64,000 bases of DNA from Neobacillus rhizosphaerae (GCF_937468385.1 NZ_CALBWS010000009.1:1-64000), one strand, 5' to 3'. Positions 38,235-47,547 are shown, counted from the first letter of the stretch. Notes: a model not told the origin generated them from the sequence alone. Translations and numbers: made by a program.

Positions 38235-40061
38235 ATGAAAAAGGTTGGTTTCTTTCGCTCAATACATGTAAAGTTTGTCATCATCTATGTCCTGCTAATT
38301 TTAGTGGCGATGCAAATAATTGGTGTTTATTTCGTTCGGCAGCTTGAAGAAACCTTAAGGACAAATTTTCAAACATCGTTAAAAGAACGTGTGAATTTGC
38401 TTGCCTATAATGTTCGTGAGGAAATGGAAAAGGAAAGAACGCCTGAAGACCCAACGCTCGAAGAGGACATCAAGAAAATTCTACCAGACTTTGATTCAGG
38501 AGATATTTCTGAAGTTCAGGTCATTGAGGGCAGGTCCCTCAAAATTCTTGGAACCTCTCAGTCCAACAACCAAGGCGTAGTCGGACAAAGGACAACCCTG
38601 CTTAGGGTGAAGCAATCGATGGTGTTGGAAGAGGATCAAAGCGCGATATTAATCGAAAAGCAAACTGGCCACCGGATTTGGGTCCTTTCCACCCCAATCA
38701 AGTCGGGGAAAAAGGTTATTGGGGCTATTTACCTTGTCGCAAAAATAGAAAATGTTTTTGGACAAATGAAGACGATCAATGGTATTTTTGCTACTGGAAC
38801 AGCGATAGCGTTATCAATTACTGCTGTTTTGGGCATTTTGTTAGCTCAGACGATCACAAGGCCAATCGCGGATATGAAAAAGCAAGCCTTAGCGATGGCA
38901 AAAGGGAATTATTCCCGGAAGGTTAAAGTATATGGCTATGATGAAATAGGCACACTTGCCATTGCCTTCAATAACTTAACGAAAAAGCTCCAAGAAGCCC
39001 AGGCCTTGACGGAGGGCGAAAGACGAAAACTGTCTTCTGTGTTGTCGTATATGACAGACGGAGTCATTGCTACTGACAGAAAGGGCCGGGTAATATTAAT
39101 CAACGAACCTGCTGCAGAGATGCTGAATGTTTCACGTGAAACAGTCCTAACCCAGCCGATTGTGTCTTTATTGAGCTTAGAGGATACGAATTCCTTTGAG
39201 GATCTCCTTGAAGAAAAAGATTCGTTAATCTTAGACTATAGTACCAAAACAGAACGCTATATTCTCCGTGCCAATTTCTCCGTGATTCAAAAAGAAACAG
39301 GCTTTGTCAATGGTCTAATTGCTGTCCTTCATGATATTACGGATCAAGAAAAAGTGGATGCGGAAAGAAGAGAGTTTGTCGCCAATGTTTCACATGAATT
39401 ACGAACTCCGTTAACAACGATGCGAAGTTATTTAGAAGCTCTTGCAGACGGTGCGTGGCAAGACGAGGAACTTGCTCCGAACTTTTTAGAAGTGACACGA
39501 ACGGAAACGGAAAGAATGATTCGGCTTGTGAATGATCTTCTGCAATTGTCGAAAATGGATAGTACGGATTATCTGTTGAATAAAGAGTGGGTGAACTTTG
39601 TCAATTTCTATCATCGTATTATTGACCGCTTTGAAATGGCCAAGGAGCAGAATGTAACCTTCAGCCGCAAGCTTCCTGATTATGCGATATTTGTTGAAAT
39701 TGATGAAGATAAAATGACGCAGGTATTATACAACATTATTTCCAATGCCCTGAAATACTCCCCAGAAGGCGGACAAGTCACGTTCTCGATAAAAGAAGAA
39801 GAAGATAAAATCATCGTCAGCGTATCTGATCAAGGTGTGGGGATTCCAAAAGAGAATATCGGCAAAATTTTTGACCGTTTTTATCGTGTCGATAAAGCGA
39901 GAACCCGGAAATTGGGCGGTACAGGCCTAGGGCTGGCGATTGCAAAGGAAATGGTCAATGTTCATGGCGGTGCGATTTGGGTAACAAGTAAAGAAGGAAA
40001 AGGAACGAAGATTTCCTTTTCATTGCCATACGAGCGTTCTGAAGAGGATGAATGGTCATGA
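38235..40061 (+). CDS. walK: sensor histidine kinase WalK (YycG)
   Basis: Membrane kinase of 608 aa. Transmembrane segments at about 14-34 and 180-203 flank an extracellular PAS-like domain. HAMP (about 203-255) and cytoplasmic PAS (about 262-370) follow. The phosphoacceptor is H387 in NVSHELRTPLTTM, with the N-box NALKYS and glycine motifs DQGVGIPKENIGKIFDRFY and GGTGLGLAIAKEM. A perfect parS is embedded at 39,128-39,143. Eight bases after walR; overlaps walH. Confidence 0.98.
   Translation: MKKVGFFRSIHVKFVIIYVLLILVAMQIIGVYFVRQLEETLRTNFQTSLKERVNLLAYNVREEMEKERTPEDPTLEEDIKKILPDFDSGDISEVQVIEGRSLKILGTSQSNNQGVVGQRTTLLRVKQSMVLEEDQSAILIEKQTGHRIWVLSTPIKSGKKVIGAIYLVAKIENVFGQMKTINGIFATGTAIALSITAVLGILLAQTITRPIADMKKQALAMAKGNYSRKVKVYGYDEIGTLAIAFNNLTKKLQEAQALTEGERRKLSSVLSYMTDGVIATDRKGRVILINEPAAEMLNVSRETVLTQPIVSLLSLEDTNSFEDLLEEKDSLILDYSTKTERYILRANFSVIQKETGFVNGLIAVLHDITDQEKVDAERREFVANVSHELRTPLTTMRSYLEALADGAWQDEELAPNFLEVTRTETERMIRLVNDLLQLSKMDSTDYLLNKEWVNFVNFYHRIIDRFEMAKEQNVTFSRKLPDYAIFVEIDEDKMTQVLYNIISNALKYSPEGGQVTFSIKEEEDKIIVSVSDQGVGIPKENIGKIFDRFYRVDKARTRKLGGTGLGLAIAKEMVNVHGGAIWVTSKEGKGTKISFSLPYERSEEDEWS
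39128..39143. promoter_or_regulatory. parS site inside walK
   Basis: A perfect 16-bp parS palindrome that encodes the NVSRET segment of the WalK PAS domain. Third parS of the window, 12 kb from the second. Confidence 0.96.
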
Positions 40062-41380
40062 GATACGAAAAAATCAAATCAGGAATCTTAACGATATTAG
40101 TCTTGGGAAGTATTCTGTTAACATGGAATCTTTGGACCTACCAGCCCAACTACGCCACGATGGAAAAAAATAATTATGTAGAAGAGGTCACTGTCAGAGA
40201 AAAACAAGAGGTCCAAAAAATTATTAGACCTGATCAAATCCTGTTTCATGTGAAGGGTCGGCATTACGGGACCAATAATACAACTGAGCTTGAAAAGGTA
40301 ATCAAGGATTTAAGCCGCTGGGCCTTTTTTGATATAAAAAATTATTCGGACAAAGTGGAGAATATTGAGGAATTAACGCATGACAGTGGCAATGCCGAGA
40401 TTATTTTCCCTGGAGAGGTCCCAATTGAGTTATATCGAAGCGTCTTAACGATTGAAGGAAAGAAGGTACCCTCTTTCAACTTCGATCGAATTATCATTAA
40501 TGTTGATAGCTCGGAAAAGGAAAATGGAATTGTCTATTTCGTTTCCTCTGAAAATCAACAGGTTTTCATTAGTCATATCTCATCTACTAATTTAAGCGAG
40601 TTTAACCATGATTTTTATAAAAATGCAACGCAGTTACCAAGCTATTTTGCTTATAAAGCTTCTGAAAAGCGTACAATTTTCTTGCCAGAAGAAGAAACGG
40701 AAATGACCACTTATAAGTATTTGCCTTTGACCCTTAATTCTGAAGAATTTAAAGTGGCACTATTTAATGATCCAAGTTTTGTGCAGAAGAGCATTGTCAA
40801 ACAAGGTGAAGAGTATACGAATGGTTCTAGTAAAATGAGCGTTAATTACCAAAGCAACATACTTAAATATATTAATCCAACAGCAGAAGACAATTATATG
40901 GACAGCTCTTATGATTTAGTCAAACGCAGCATTGATTTTGTTAATGAACATGGGGGTTGGACGGATTCTTACCGCTTTGTTTCTAAAAGTGAATATAATC
41001 GCTCGGTTACCTTTCGTTTATACAGCATGGATGGTTTTCCTGTCTTTAACAGAAATGGACTTTCTGAAATTAATGAGGAATGGGGCCGCGATGAAATTAA
41101 TAAATATGAGCGTCCAAATATTTCTTTAGAGCTGCCATTACCAACTGAAATGCAAAAAGTAAAACGTCCTTCTGGACATGTAGCATTAGAATATTTACAA
41201 AAGAAAAAAGACTTTAAGCCAGAGCTTCTCGAGCAAATGACCTTGGGCTTTCGGATGGAAAGGGATTCTGATGCGAATAGGCTAATCCTCTTAGAACCTG
41301 CCTGGTTCTATCGCTATGATAAAACATGGGTGCAGATTACAATGGAAGACCTGGGAGGATTACAGCATGGATTGGAGTAA
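40058..41380 (+). CDS. walH: WalK regulator WalH (YycH)
   Basis: Membrane-anchored protein of 440 aa with one N-terminal transmembrane helix (IKSGILTILVLGSILLTWNL) and a large extracellular part. YycH proteins interact with WalK and WalI through their membrane helices and modulate kinase activity. I take the ATG at 40,058, with GAGGA nine bases upstream; it overlaps the walK stop as ATGA. An ATG two codons earlier is too close to that site. Confidence 0.94.
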   Translation: MRYEKIKSGILTILVLGSILLTWNLWTYQPNYATMEKNNYVEEVTVREKQEVQKIIRPDQILFHVKGRHYGTNNTTELEKVIKDLSRWAFFDIKNYSDKVENIEELTHDSGNAEIIFPGEVPIELYRSVLTIEGKKVPSFNFDRIIINVDSSEKENGIVYFVSSENQQVFISHISSTNLSEFNHDFYKNATQLPSYFAYKASEKRTIFLPEEETEMTTYKYLPLTLNSEEFKVALFNDPSFVQKSIVKQGEEYTNGSSKMSVNYQSNILKYINPTAEDNYMDSSYDLVKRSIDFVNEHGGWTDSYRFVSKSEYNRSVTFRLYSMDGFPVFNRNGLSEINEEWGRDEINKYERPNISLELPLPTEMQKVKRPSGHVALEYLQKKKDFKPELLEQMTLGFRMERDSDANRLILLEPAWFYRYDKTWVQITMEDLGGLQHGLE

Positions 41381-42164
41381 AATAAAAACGATTTTTATTA
41401 TCACCTTCTTGATTTTAGATGTCTATCTCCTATTTCAATTCATGAAAATTCGCGATGCCAATAAATATGAGGTCATTACCGAGGCTACGTTTGATGAAAA
41501 ACTGAAAGCGGATGAGATTCAGTATGTTGACCTGCCTAAGACTCCGATTAAAGATCAATATTTAAGTGCAAAGCCGAAGACATTTATTAAAGGGGATTTG
41601 GCGAAGCTTAAAGGTCAGACAGGGTATCTTAAAGAACCAGGGACGACCCTTCAAGTGACACTTGAGAAGCCATTTCAGTTAAGTTCAAAGTTTGAACCAG
41701 CGGAGCTTTCGACCTTTATTAAGGATAATGTCCTTTACGGAGATCATTATCAATTTTGGGAGAAGGATGACCAAAAAAAGACCATCACCTACTATCAGCA
41801 ATATGAGAATTTCTCTTTGTATCAAAATATTAATGGGGAGATTACTTTCAATCTTAATGCTAATAATCAAATTATTTCCTATCATCAATCCTATCTTGAG
41901 GGGATTGAAAAACTAACGGAAAAAGAGGAAATCCTCTCTCCGTTAAAGGCAATTGAAACCCTGCATCAAAAGGGAGTGCTGAAGCCGAAAAGTAAAATCA
42001 CTAAGATAGAGCTTGGATATTCGACACGCATCCAACTGGCTGCTTCTCAAGTATTAGCGCCAACTTGGCGCATTGTGGTCGATGATAAGGAAAGTTTATT
42101 TGTGAATGCGTTTGAGGGCCAGATTATTGATTTTAACAGCGACGAAAATAGTAAAGTGGAGTGA
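41367..42164 (+). CDS. walI: WalK regulator WalI (YycI)
   Basis: Membrane-anchored protein of 265 aa with a single N-terminal helix (IKTIFIITFLILDVYLLFQF) and an extracellular YycH/YycI-type fold. It forms a complex with WalH and WalK. The ATG at 41,367 has GGGAGGA upstream and lies inside the end of walH, so translation is coupled. In-frame codons back to 41,316 are rejected because they lie in the walH coding sequence without a site. Confidence 0.94.
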   Translation: MDWSKIKTIFIITFLILDVYLLFQFMKIRDANKYEVITEATFDEKLKADEIQYVDLPKTPIKDQYLSAKPKTFIKGDLAKLKGQTGYLKEPGTTLQVTLEKPFQLSSKFEPAELSTFIKDNVLYGDHYQFWEKDDQKKTITYYQQYENFSLYQNINGEITFNLNANNQIISYHQSYLEGIEKLTEKEEILSPLKAIETLHQKGVLKPKSKITKIELGYSTRIQLAASQVLAPTWRIVVDDKESLFVNAFEGQIIDFNSDENSKVE

Positions 42165-42170
42165 AAGAGT

Positions 42171-42965
42171 ATGTCGTTAAGATATAGTATCCTTGCAAGC
42201 GGGAGTACGGGAAACGCCCTCTATGTAGAATCTGAAGAACATTCCTTCCTTGTTGATGCCGGGTTTAGCGGCAAGCAGATGGAGGCTCTTTTCGGGCAGA
42301 TTGACCGCGATATTAGTAAGCTTTCCGGGATTTTTGTTACCCATGAGCACAGCGATCATATTAAGGGGATTGGGGTGCTCGCCCGTAAATATCATTTGCC
42401 AGTTTTTGCAAATGAAAAAACCTGGCGGGCGATGGAAAGTTCATTAGGAGTAATTCCAACCGAGCAAAAGTTTGTTTTTAATATGGAAACGGTAAAGAGT
42501 TTCGGAGCTGTGGATATCGAATCATTCGGGGTATCGCATGATGCAGCGGAACCAATGTTTTACGTTTTCCATCATTCAGGGAAAAAGCTCGTTCTGATTA
42601 CCGATACAGGCTATGTAAGTGATCGAATGAAGGGTACGATCTCCAATGCTGATGTGTATGTTTTTGAATCAAACCATGACGTGCAAATGCTGCGGATGGG
42701 GAGATATCCTTGGAACATCAAACGTAGAATTCTAAGTGATGTCGGCCACGTTTCCAATGAGGATGCGGCGCTGGCTATGAGTGATGTGATTGGAGACCGA
42801 ACGAAACGGGTCTATCTCGCCCATTTAAGTCTAGATAATAATATGAAGGATTTAGCAAAGATGGCGGTAACACAAACGCTCGAGGGTTGCGGTTTAATTG
42901 TAGGCGAACAATTTGGACTTTACGATACAGACCCGAAAATCCCAACGATTTTAACAGCAGTATAG
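42171..42965 (+). CDS. walJ: metallo-beta-lactamase fold exonuclease WalJ (YycJ)
   Basis: Enzyme of 264 aa with the metal-binding HxHxDH motif, here [11 protein letters not shown], and the further ligand in ITDTGYVSD. YycJ/WalJ has been linked to DNA mismatch repair as a 5' exonuclease and to cell division coordination. Six bases after walI; last gene of the operon. Confidence 0.93.
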   Translation: MSLRYSILASGSTGNALYVESEEHSFLVDAGFSGKQMEALFGQIDRDISKLSGIFVTHEHSDHIKGIGVLARKYHLPVFANEKTWRAMESSLGVIPTEQKFVFNMETVKSFGAVDIESFGVSHDAAEPMFYVFHHSGKKLVLITDTGYVSDRMKGTISNADVYVFESNHDVQMLRMGRYPWNIKRRILSDVGHVSNEDAALAMSDVIGDRTKRVYLAHLSLDNNMKDLAKMAVTQTLEGCGLIVGEQFGLYDTDPKIPTILTAV

Positions 42966-42975
42966 AATTTTTTTA

Positions 42976-43012
42976 GAATGAAGCTACCTTTTGATGGTAC
43001 TTCATTTTTTTT
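42976..43012 (+). terminator. walRKHIJ terminator
   Basis: AATGAAG-C-TACC pairs with GGTA-CTTCATT, followed by a run of T. Confidence 0.85.
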
Positions 43013-43021
43013 GTGGAAATA

Positions 43022-43190
43022 GGGAGGAGCGGCGCAAAAATAAATTATTTTATCCCATTTGAGAGGAAAGTAACAATTTTGAATAGGTGAAGATCAGCTT
43101 TGCTCACACCGCCTTCATTGTGTTGATGTAATACTCCTATTAAATTTGCTTCCAAGCATGGAGTGGGAGTTGAAACTCATGCTAATTATC
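43022..43190 (+). repeat. 165-bp dispersed element, copy 1
   Basis: The segment is alignable over its length with 60,546-60,714. Its core GCTCACACCGCCTT-ATT-TGTTG-TGTA is the best conserved block. It ends in a small hairpin GAGTT-GAA-ACTC. It has no reading frame of note and lies in the walJ-htrC gap. The remaining 145 bp before htrC are AT-rich with no gene. Confidence 0.75.
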
Positions 43191-43335
43191 AAAAAATGGC
43201 TAAATTATGAACAAACTCGTAAGATTTCAATAACAAAATGCAATTTTTTAGTAATTTGAGGATGAATGAGTATAATTGTAATTATAAGCCAAAATAGTAG
43301 TTAGCAACCTTTTCGAAAGAGAGGAATGGTGTAAA

Positions 43336-44562
43336 GTGGGTTATTATGATGATCATTCACCAAATCGCAATAGAGAAAGGAAAGGAAATAGGGGCGGATT
43401 CTTCCTCGCCAGCTTTGTTGGGGCAATAGTAGGTGCAGGTGCAGTTCTCATTGCCATTCCAACCTTGTCAAATCAGGGAGTTCTTCCTTATAAAATTGAA
43501 TCTGATCAAACAGGAACGAATACCAATACGAATCCGAAAAATGTGGTTCATAAACAGGTTAGTTATGATGTAAAAACAGATACAACCAATGCCGTTGAAA
43601 AAACAGCTGATGCCGTTGTTGGAATCAATAACATCCAGTCATCAAGCTTTTGGTCTGACAGCACTAACTCTGATGAGGCAGCTGGAACAGGCTCAGGCGT
43701 CATTTATAAAAAGGTAGGAAACCGCGCTTTTGTCGTTACAAACGATCATGTTGTCGAAGGTGCCAAAAAGCTTGAAGTCAGTCTGACGGATGGAACAAAG
43801 ATTTCTGCTAAACTCCTTGGCAGCGATATTTGGACGGATTTAGCGGTACTGGAGATTGATGCCAGCAAGGTAAAAAAGGTAGCTGAATTCGGTGATTCAG
43901 ATAGTTTAAAGATGGGTGAACCGGTCATTGCTATCGGAAATCCACTCGGTGCAACCTTTTCCGGCTCGGTAACACAAGGGATTATTTCAGGATTAAAACG
44001 AACAATCCCGATAGATATCAATCAGGATGGTGTCATAGATTGGCAGTCAGAGGTATTGCAAACGGATGCTGCGATTAATCCAGGTAACAGTGGTGGCGCT
44101 TTAATTAATATGGCCGGGCAAGTCATTGGGATTAATTCGATGAAAATTGCCCAGCAGGCAGTTGAAGGGATTGGCTTATCGATTCCAATTAATTCAGCAA
44201 AGCCAATTATTAATGACCTCGAACAATTTGGCTCGGTCAAACGTCCATATATGGGTGTCGATTTAAAATCGGTATCTGAAATTCCAGCTTACTATCAGGA
44301 AGAGGCTTTGAAGCTACCTCGTGATGTGAATTATGGTGTGGCCCTTCGGCAAGTTGTTCCAAATTCGCCAGCATCTCAAGCAGGATTAAAAGAGTTGGAT
44401 GTTATCGTCGAAATGGATGGGCAAAAAATTAATGACGTCATCGACCTTCGTAAGCATTTGTATCAGAAAAAGAAAATTGGCGATCACATGAAGATTAAGT
44501 TTTATCGTGAAGGAAAGATAAAAGAAACCAGCTTAACATTGTCAGGAGAAAAGTTACAATAA
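43336..44562 (+). CDS. htrC: HtrA/DegP-type serine protease (HtrC/YyxA)
   Basis: Membrane-anchored serine protease of 408 aa. One transmembrane helix (about 20-42, FFLASFVGAIVGAGAVLIAI) is followed by a low-complexity linker, the trypsin-like domain and one PDZ domain (about 305-400). The catalytic triad is H138 (TNDHVVEG), D168 (WTDLAVLEI) and S252 (NPGNSGGALIN). GTG start with AGAGAGGAA upstream. It handles misfolded exported proteins by family inference. The yyxA position after walJ is standard. Confidence 0.93.
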   Translation: MGYYDDHSPNRNRERKGNRGGFFLASFVGAIVGAGAVLIAIPTLSNQGVLPYKIESDQTGTNTNTNPKNVVHKQVSYDVKTDTTNAVEKTADAVVGINNIQSSSFWSDSTNSDEAAGTGSGVIYKKVGNRAFVVTNDHVVEGAKKLEVSLTDGTKISAKLLGSDIWTDLAVLEIDASKVKKVAEFGDSDSLKMGEPVIAIGNPLGATFSGSVTQGIISGLKRTIPIDINQDGVIDWQSEVLQTDAAINPGNSGGALINMAGQVIGINSMKIAQQAVEGIGLSIPINSAKPIINDLEQFGSVKRPYMGVDLKSVSEIPAYYQEEALKLPRDVNYGVALRQVVPNSPASQAGLKELDVIVEMDGQKINDVIDLRKHLYQKKKIGDHMKIKFYREGKIKETSLTLSGEKLQ

Positions 44563-44574
44563 ACAGTTAATAGA

Positions 44575-44609
44575 AACGAGAAAGTGAATGGCTCACTTTC
44601 TCGTTTTTT
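44575..44609 (+). terminator. htrC terminator
   Basis: AACGAGAAAGTGA (44,575-44,587) pairs with TCACTTTCTCGTT (44,593-44,605), followed by T. Confidence 0.9.
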
Positions 44610-44693
44610 ATTGTGGTATTATGGATGAGGTCAAAGTATGATTGACGATAATGAAGTTAAAAATAACAATATGGATCGGGAAGGTGAAGATAG

Positions 44694-44852
44694 ATGATTT
44701 ATTGCTGTGAAGAGCATGTGGAAATTGCGTTAGATACAGTTGTGGATGAATATGAAACATTTCCTGTCTTGACGAAAATAACTGGGGATAACTTATCAAC
44801 AAGCTGTGAATATTGTCAAAATGAAGCTGTATATATGGTGGCGAACAAGTGA
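44694..44852 (+). CDS. CxxH/CxxC protein, BA_5709 family
   Basis: Small protein of 52 aa beginning MIYCCEEHVEIALDTVVDEY with CxxH (C5-H8), and CEYC near residue 38-41 before the end VYMVANK. This CxxH/CxxC family is regularly encoded just upstream of rlmH in Bacillus. The paired motifs suggest zinc binding, by inference. AAGGTGAAG lies before the ATG. The gene is followed directly by a DnaA-box cluster. Confidence 0.88.
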   Translation: MIYCCEEHVEIALDTVVDEYETFPVLTKITGDNLSTSCEYCQNEAVYMVANK

Positions 44853-44864
44853 TTCCATACAAGA

Positions 44865-44907
44865 TGTGGATAAAAATTGTGGACATGTGGATAACCACTG
44901 TGGATAA
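44865..44907. promoter_or_regulatory. DnaA-box cluster upstream of rlmH
   Basis: Four boxes in 43 bp: TGTGGATAA at 44,865-44,873, 44,886-44,894 and 44,899-44,907, and TGTGGACAT at 44,878-44,886. All have the same orientation. B. subtilis has a DnaA-box cluster at the equivalent yydA locus, from memory, where it helps limit initiation. Confidence 0.85.
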
Positions 44908-44953
44908 GTTGTTTGTAAGCTGTTTGTAATCAAGTTGTAAAGGATTGTGGATT

Positions 44954-45433
44954 GTGCATATCTCAATAGTGACGGTTGGTAAATTAAAAGAGAAATATTT
45001 GAGACTTGGAATTGAGGAGTATTTAAAAAGATTGTCTGCTTATGCAAAAGTAGAAGTGTTTGAAGTCGCAGATGAAAAAGCACCGGAAGTGTTAAGCGAG
45101 CTAGAAATGGTCCAGGTGAAGCAAAAAGAAGGCGAGAGAATCTTAGCAAAAATTAGCCAAGATACATATGTGATTGCCTTAGCAATCCAAGGAAAATTGC
45201 AATCATCCGAGGGACTAGCGGATACATTGGATAAACTAGCGACTTACGGAAAAAGCAAGATAGCCTTTGTGATCGGCGGCTCGTTGGGTTTAAGTGAGGA
45301 AGTATTAAAGAGATCAAACGAGCAGCTGTCTTTTTCACGAATGACCTTCCCGCATCAGCTGATGAGACTGATTTTGGTCGAGCAAATTTACCGGGCCTTT
45401 CGGATTAATCGGGGGGAACCGTATCATAAATAA
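44954..45433 (+). CDS. rlmH: 23S rRNA (pseudouridine1915-N3) methyltransferase RlmH
   Basis: SPOUT-family methyltransferase of 159 aa that modifies pseudouridine 1915 in helix 69 of 23S rRNA. The SPOUT knot includes [14 protein letters not shown] and the C-terminal signature [20 protein letters not shown] plus NRGEPYHK. I use the GTG at 44,954, which gives [16 protein letters not shown] and the exact family length. An in-frame GTG three codons earlier fits less well with AAAGGAT. The B. subtilis name is yydA. Confidence 0.96.
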   Translation: MHISIVTVGKLKEKYLRLGIEEYLKRLSAYAKVEVFEVADEKAPEVLSELEMVQVKQKEGERILAKISQDTYVIALAIQGKLQSSEGLADTLDKLATYGKSKIAFVIGGSLGLSEEVLKRSNEQLSFSRMTFPHQLMRLILVEQIYRAFRINRGEPYHK

Positions 45434-45460
45434 CGGTAAACTTTTTAAAAATTCCTTTAA

Positions 45461-45497
45461 AAATAGCTCACTAGAAAATCCAGTGAGCTTATTTTTG
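45461..45497 (+). terminator. rlmH terminator
   Basis: TAGCTCACT pairs with AGTGAGCTTA around GAAAATCC, followed by TTTTT. Confidence 0.85.
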
Positions 45498-45657
45498 TGG
45501 GCTAATACTCATTAGTTGAAGGACCGTTAGCCCATGATATAGCCCATGGTAAAAGTATGAACGGTCGAAATAGTATAACGAATTGTAACTGCCAAAAGTG
45601 CTCTTGCCGACGGGCAATACGCGCATAGATCTCAAGGACGTTTCTAGATGAGAAATT

Positions 45658-46080
45658 TTAGATTATACTCGTTATTAATTTAACATCCATATTCCCATTC
45701 GTCGCTTTAGAGTAAGGACAAACACCATGAGCTTTATGAACTAATTCCTCAGCCTCTGCTAAAGTTACCCCTTTGATTGACACGTTTAAGACCACAGCTA
45801 ATTTAAACCCTCCATCCTGATCTTTTCCAAGTGAAACTTCCGCCGTAACTTTAGATTCAATTCGTTTTCTCGCCTGTCGTGCGACCAAATTTAGCGCACT
45901 ATCAAAGCAGGCTGCATAGCCGGCAGCGAATAATTGCTCTGGATTCGTTGCATTTTCTTTTCCTTGACCGCCTAAAGATTTTGGCATTGAAAGTGCTAAA
46001 TTTAATGTTCCGTCACTGCTTGTTACTGTCCCTGCTCTGCCACCCTCTGCTGTTGCACTTGCGGTATATAATAATTCCAT
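45658..46080 (-). CDS. ohrA: organic hydroperoxide resistance protein (Ohr/OsmC family)
   Basis: Thiol peroxidase of 140 aa that reduces organic hydroperoxides. The two catalytic cysteines are C58 (GYAACFDSAL) and C121 (VCPYSKATNGN), with the Ohr pattern NPEQLFAAGYAA. It is divergent from the MarR-type regulator gene ohrR, with AATTGTG-type operators between them. Bacillus has OhrA and OhrB; the divergent ohrR suggests the OhrR-controlled form, ohrA. Confidence 0.93.
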   Translation of the reverse strand: MELLYTASATAEGGRAGTVTSSDGTLNLALSMPKSLGGQGKENATNPEQLFAAGYAACFDSALNLVARQARKRIESKVTAEVSLGKDQDGGFKLAVVLNVSIKGVTLAEAEELVHKAHGVCPYSKATNGNMDVKLITSII

Positions 46081-46115
46081 ATAAAATCACCTCGAAATAT
46101 AATTTTATAAAATTT

Positions 46116-46192
46116 AATTGTGCACAATTTATTTTATAAAATTATATTAACGATAAAGTATTCAGAAGTCAATAATTAAATTGTGTAAAATT
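46116..46192. promoter_or_regulatory. OhrR operators in the ohrA-ohrR intergenic region
   Basis: A perfect 14-bp palindrome AATTGTGCACAATT (46,116-46,129) and a degenerate one AATTGTGTAAAATT (46,179-46,192) lie between the divergent genes. They resemble OhrR sites, which have AATTGT-type half-sites. Confidence 0.65.
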
Positions 46193-46261
46193 AAATGACG
46201 GTTTAAATAATTGTTTATTGTGTATTATAATGGTACTAATGAAAGATGAAAGGACAAGAAA

Positions 46262-46699
46262 ATGGAAAATAATCAATTAAAACTCGAGAACCAAATATGT
46301 TTTAAGATTTATTCAGCCGAACGTGAAATCACTAAATTATACAGAAATTTATTAGAAGAGTTGGATGTAACGTATCCTCAATATTTAGTATTATTGGTAC
46401 TTTGGGAGGAAAAATCGGTGACGGTTAAAGAGCTTGGCCAAAAGTTATTTTTAGATTCGGGAACGTTATCACCTATGCTAAAGCGAATGGAAGGGAATAA
46501 TCTTATTGACCGCCGAAGATCATTAGAGGATGAAAGAACGGTCATCATTTCATTAACCAAAAAAGGTGAAGACCTAAAAAACAAAGCTCAATGTATTCCT
46601 TCAAAATTGTTAGAAAATCTGTCCTTAGACATGAAGGAATTAAAGAGTTTAAATCAAACACTATCAAGCATTTTAAACAGAATTCAACAGAAAATTTAA
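46262..46699 (+). CDS. ohrR: MarR-family peroxide sensor OhrR
   Basis: Redox-sensing repressor of 145 aa. The reactive N-terminal cysteine is C13 in ENQICFKIYSAEREITKLY, the OhrR signature, in one-Cys style. The winged helix spans VKELGQKLFLDSGTLSPMLKRM with the wing DRRRSLEDERT. Another cysteine is in QCIPSKLLE (about position 115). Oxidation of C13 would release ohrA. A terminator shared with the next gene follows. Confidence 0.92.
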   Translation: MENNQLKLENQICFKIYSAEREITKLYRNLLEELDVTYPQYLVLLVLWEEKSVTVKELGQKLFLDSGTLSPMLKRMEGNNLIDRRRSLEDERTVIISLTKKGEDLKNKAQCIPSKLLENLSLDMKELKSLNQTLSSILNRIQQKI

Positions 46700-46725
46700 A
46701 ACCGGGTTAAAACAAAAAAATACTA

Positions 46726-46757
46726 AAGACTCTTACCACCGCGTAAGAGTCTTTTTT
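46726..46757. terminator. bidirectional terminator between ohrR and the tetR gene
   Basis: AAAGACTCTTAC (46,726-46,737) pairs with GTAAGAGTCTTT (46,744-46,755), with T on both exits. Confidence 0.9.
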
Positions 46758-46764
46758 ATAGCCA

Positions 46765-47427
46765 TTAGATGGCTGATAGTTTTTTGACGATACTTTCCAC
46801 CATTGCATTAATATCTTCATTTTCCGGGTTTTGCAAGTACTCGAGCCTTAGGACCTGGGTTTTCTTCGCCACATAATAATCAAATAGAGCCTGTTTCAAT
46901 GACAATTCCTCTTCCACTAAAAAGGATGTATTCACCAATTTTCCTAGTACAGTTTCATCCTGAATAATTAAGATTGAGGGGTTCAATTGATTAAAAACTT
47001 CTGCATTCATGCCATTTCGATAAAATGCATGAATGACAGATAGTTGTTCTTTTCTTGATTGCATCTTTTTTTCATAAAGATGCCTACAGCTTCTTTTTAA
47101 ATCAGTCAAATAAATATCTGAAGCATAGACAGCTGAAAAAACAGCTTGTTCAAACACTTTTTGGAAACGAAGCGTGTAAGATAACTCTTCATTGGAAATG
47201 GTTTGACCAGCTTCATTTATATAATCAATACAGAGATTAGTCAGCTCCATAATGATGTCTTCCTTCGAAGAAAAGTAGTTATACAAGGAGGCTCGACTTA
47301 AGTTCATCGTTTTTGCGATATCTTTAATGGTAAGGGAAAGGAATCCTTGAGTTCGAACGACATGGATTAACTGTTTTACATAGGCTTTTCTCATTATCTG
47401 TCTTTCATAAGGTGCAATTTTTCTCAA
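46765..47427 (-). CDS. TetR/AcrR-family transcriptional regulator
   Basis: Regulator of 220 aa. The N-terminal HTH is LTIKDIAKTMNLSRASLYNYFSSKEDI (about residues 32-58), standard for TetR. The C-terminal ligand domain is unlike any I can name. It is divergent from the nitroreductase-monooxygenase pair. A perfect 11-bp inverted repeat (47,548-47,585) spans the downstream promoter, so it is the likely repressor of that pair. Confidence 0.85.
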   Translation of the reverse strand: MRKIAPYERQIMRKAYVKQLIHVVRTQGFLSLTIKDIAKTMNLSRASLYNYFSSKEDIIMELTNLCIDYINEAGQTISNEELSYTLRFQKVFEQAVFSAVYASDIYLTDLKRSCRHLYEKKMQSRKEQLSVIHAFYRNGMNAEVFNQLNPSILIIQDETVLGKLVNTSFLVEEELSLKQALFDYYVAKKTQVLRLEYLQNPENEDINAMVESIVKKLSAI

Positions 47428-47547
47428 ACTACCACTCCCTTTATCAGGAAATTATATCATAATCCAATGGTGTACATTCAAATTCTGATATTCCAATTCT
47501 TTTCAGTTTACAACTAAAAGAAAGTGGAGTAAGGTTATACGTAGTTA

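Noticed and set aside
39389..39404. Second parS-like site in walK (TGTTTCACATGAA)
   Set aside because: Two or more mismatches in the palindrome core; it encodes the conserved NVSHELR of the kinase.
17611..40061. Noc-binding sites (TTTCCCGGGAAA type)
   Set aside because: None found on scanning by eye, although such sites are normally spread away from the origin region.
44608..45149. Minus-strand frames opposite the CxxH/CxxC and rlmH genes
   Set aside because: Antisense to conserved genes and to the DnaA-box cluster, no protein similarity.
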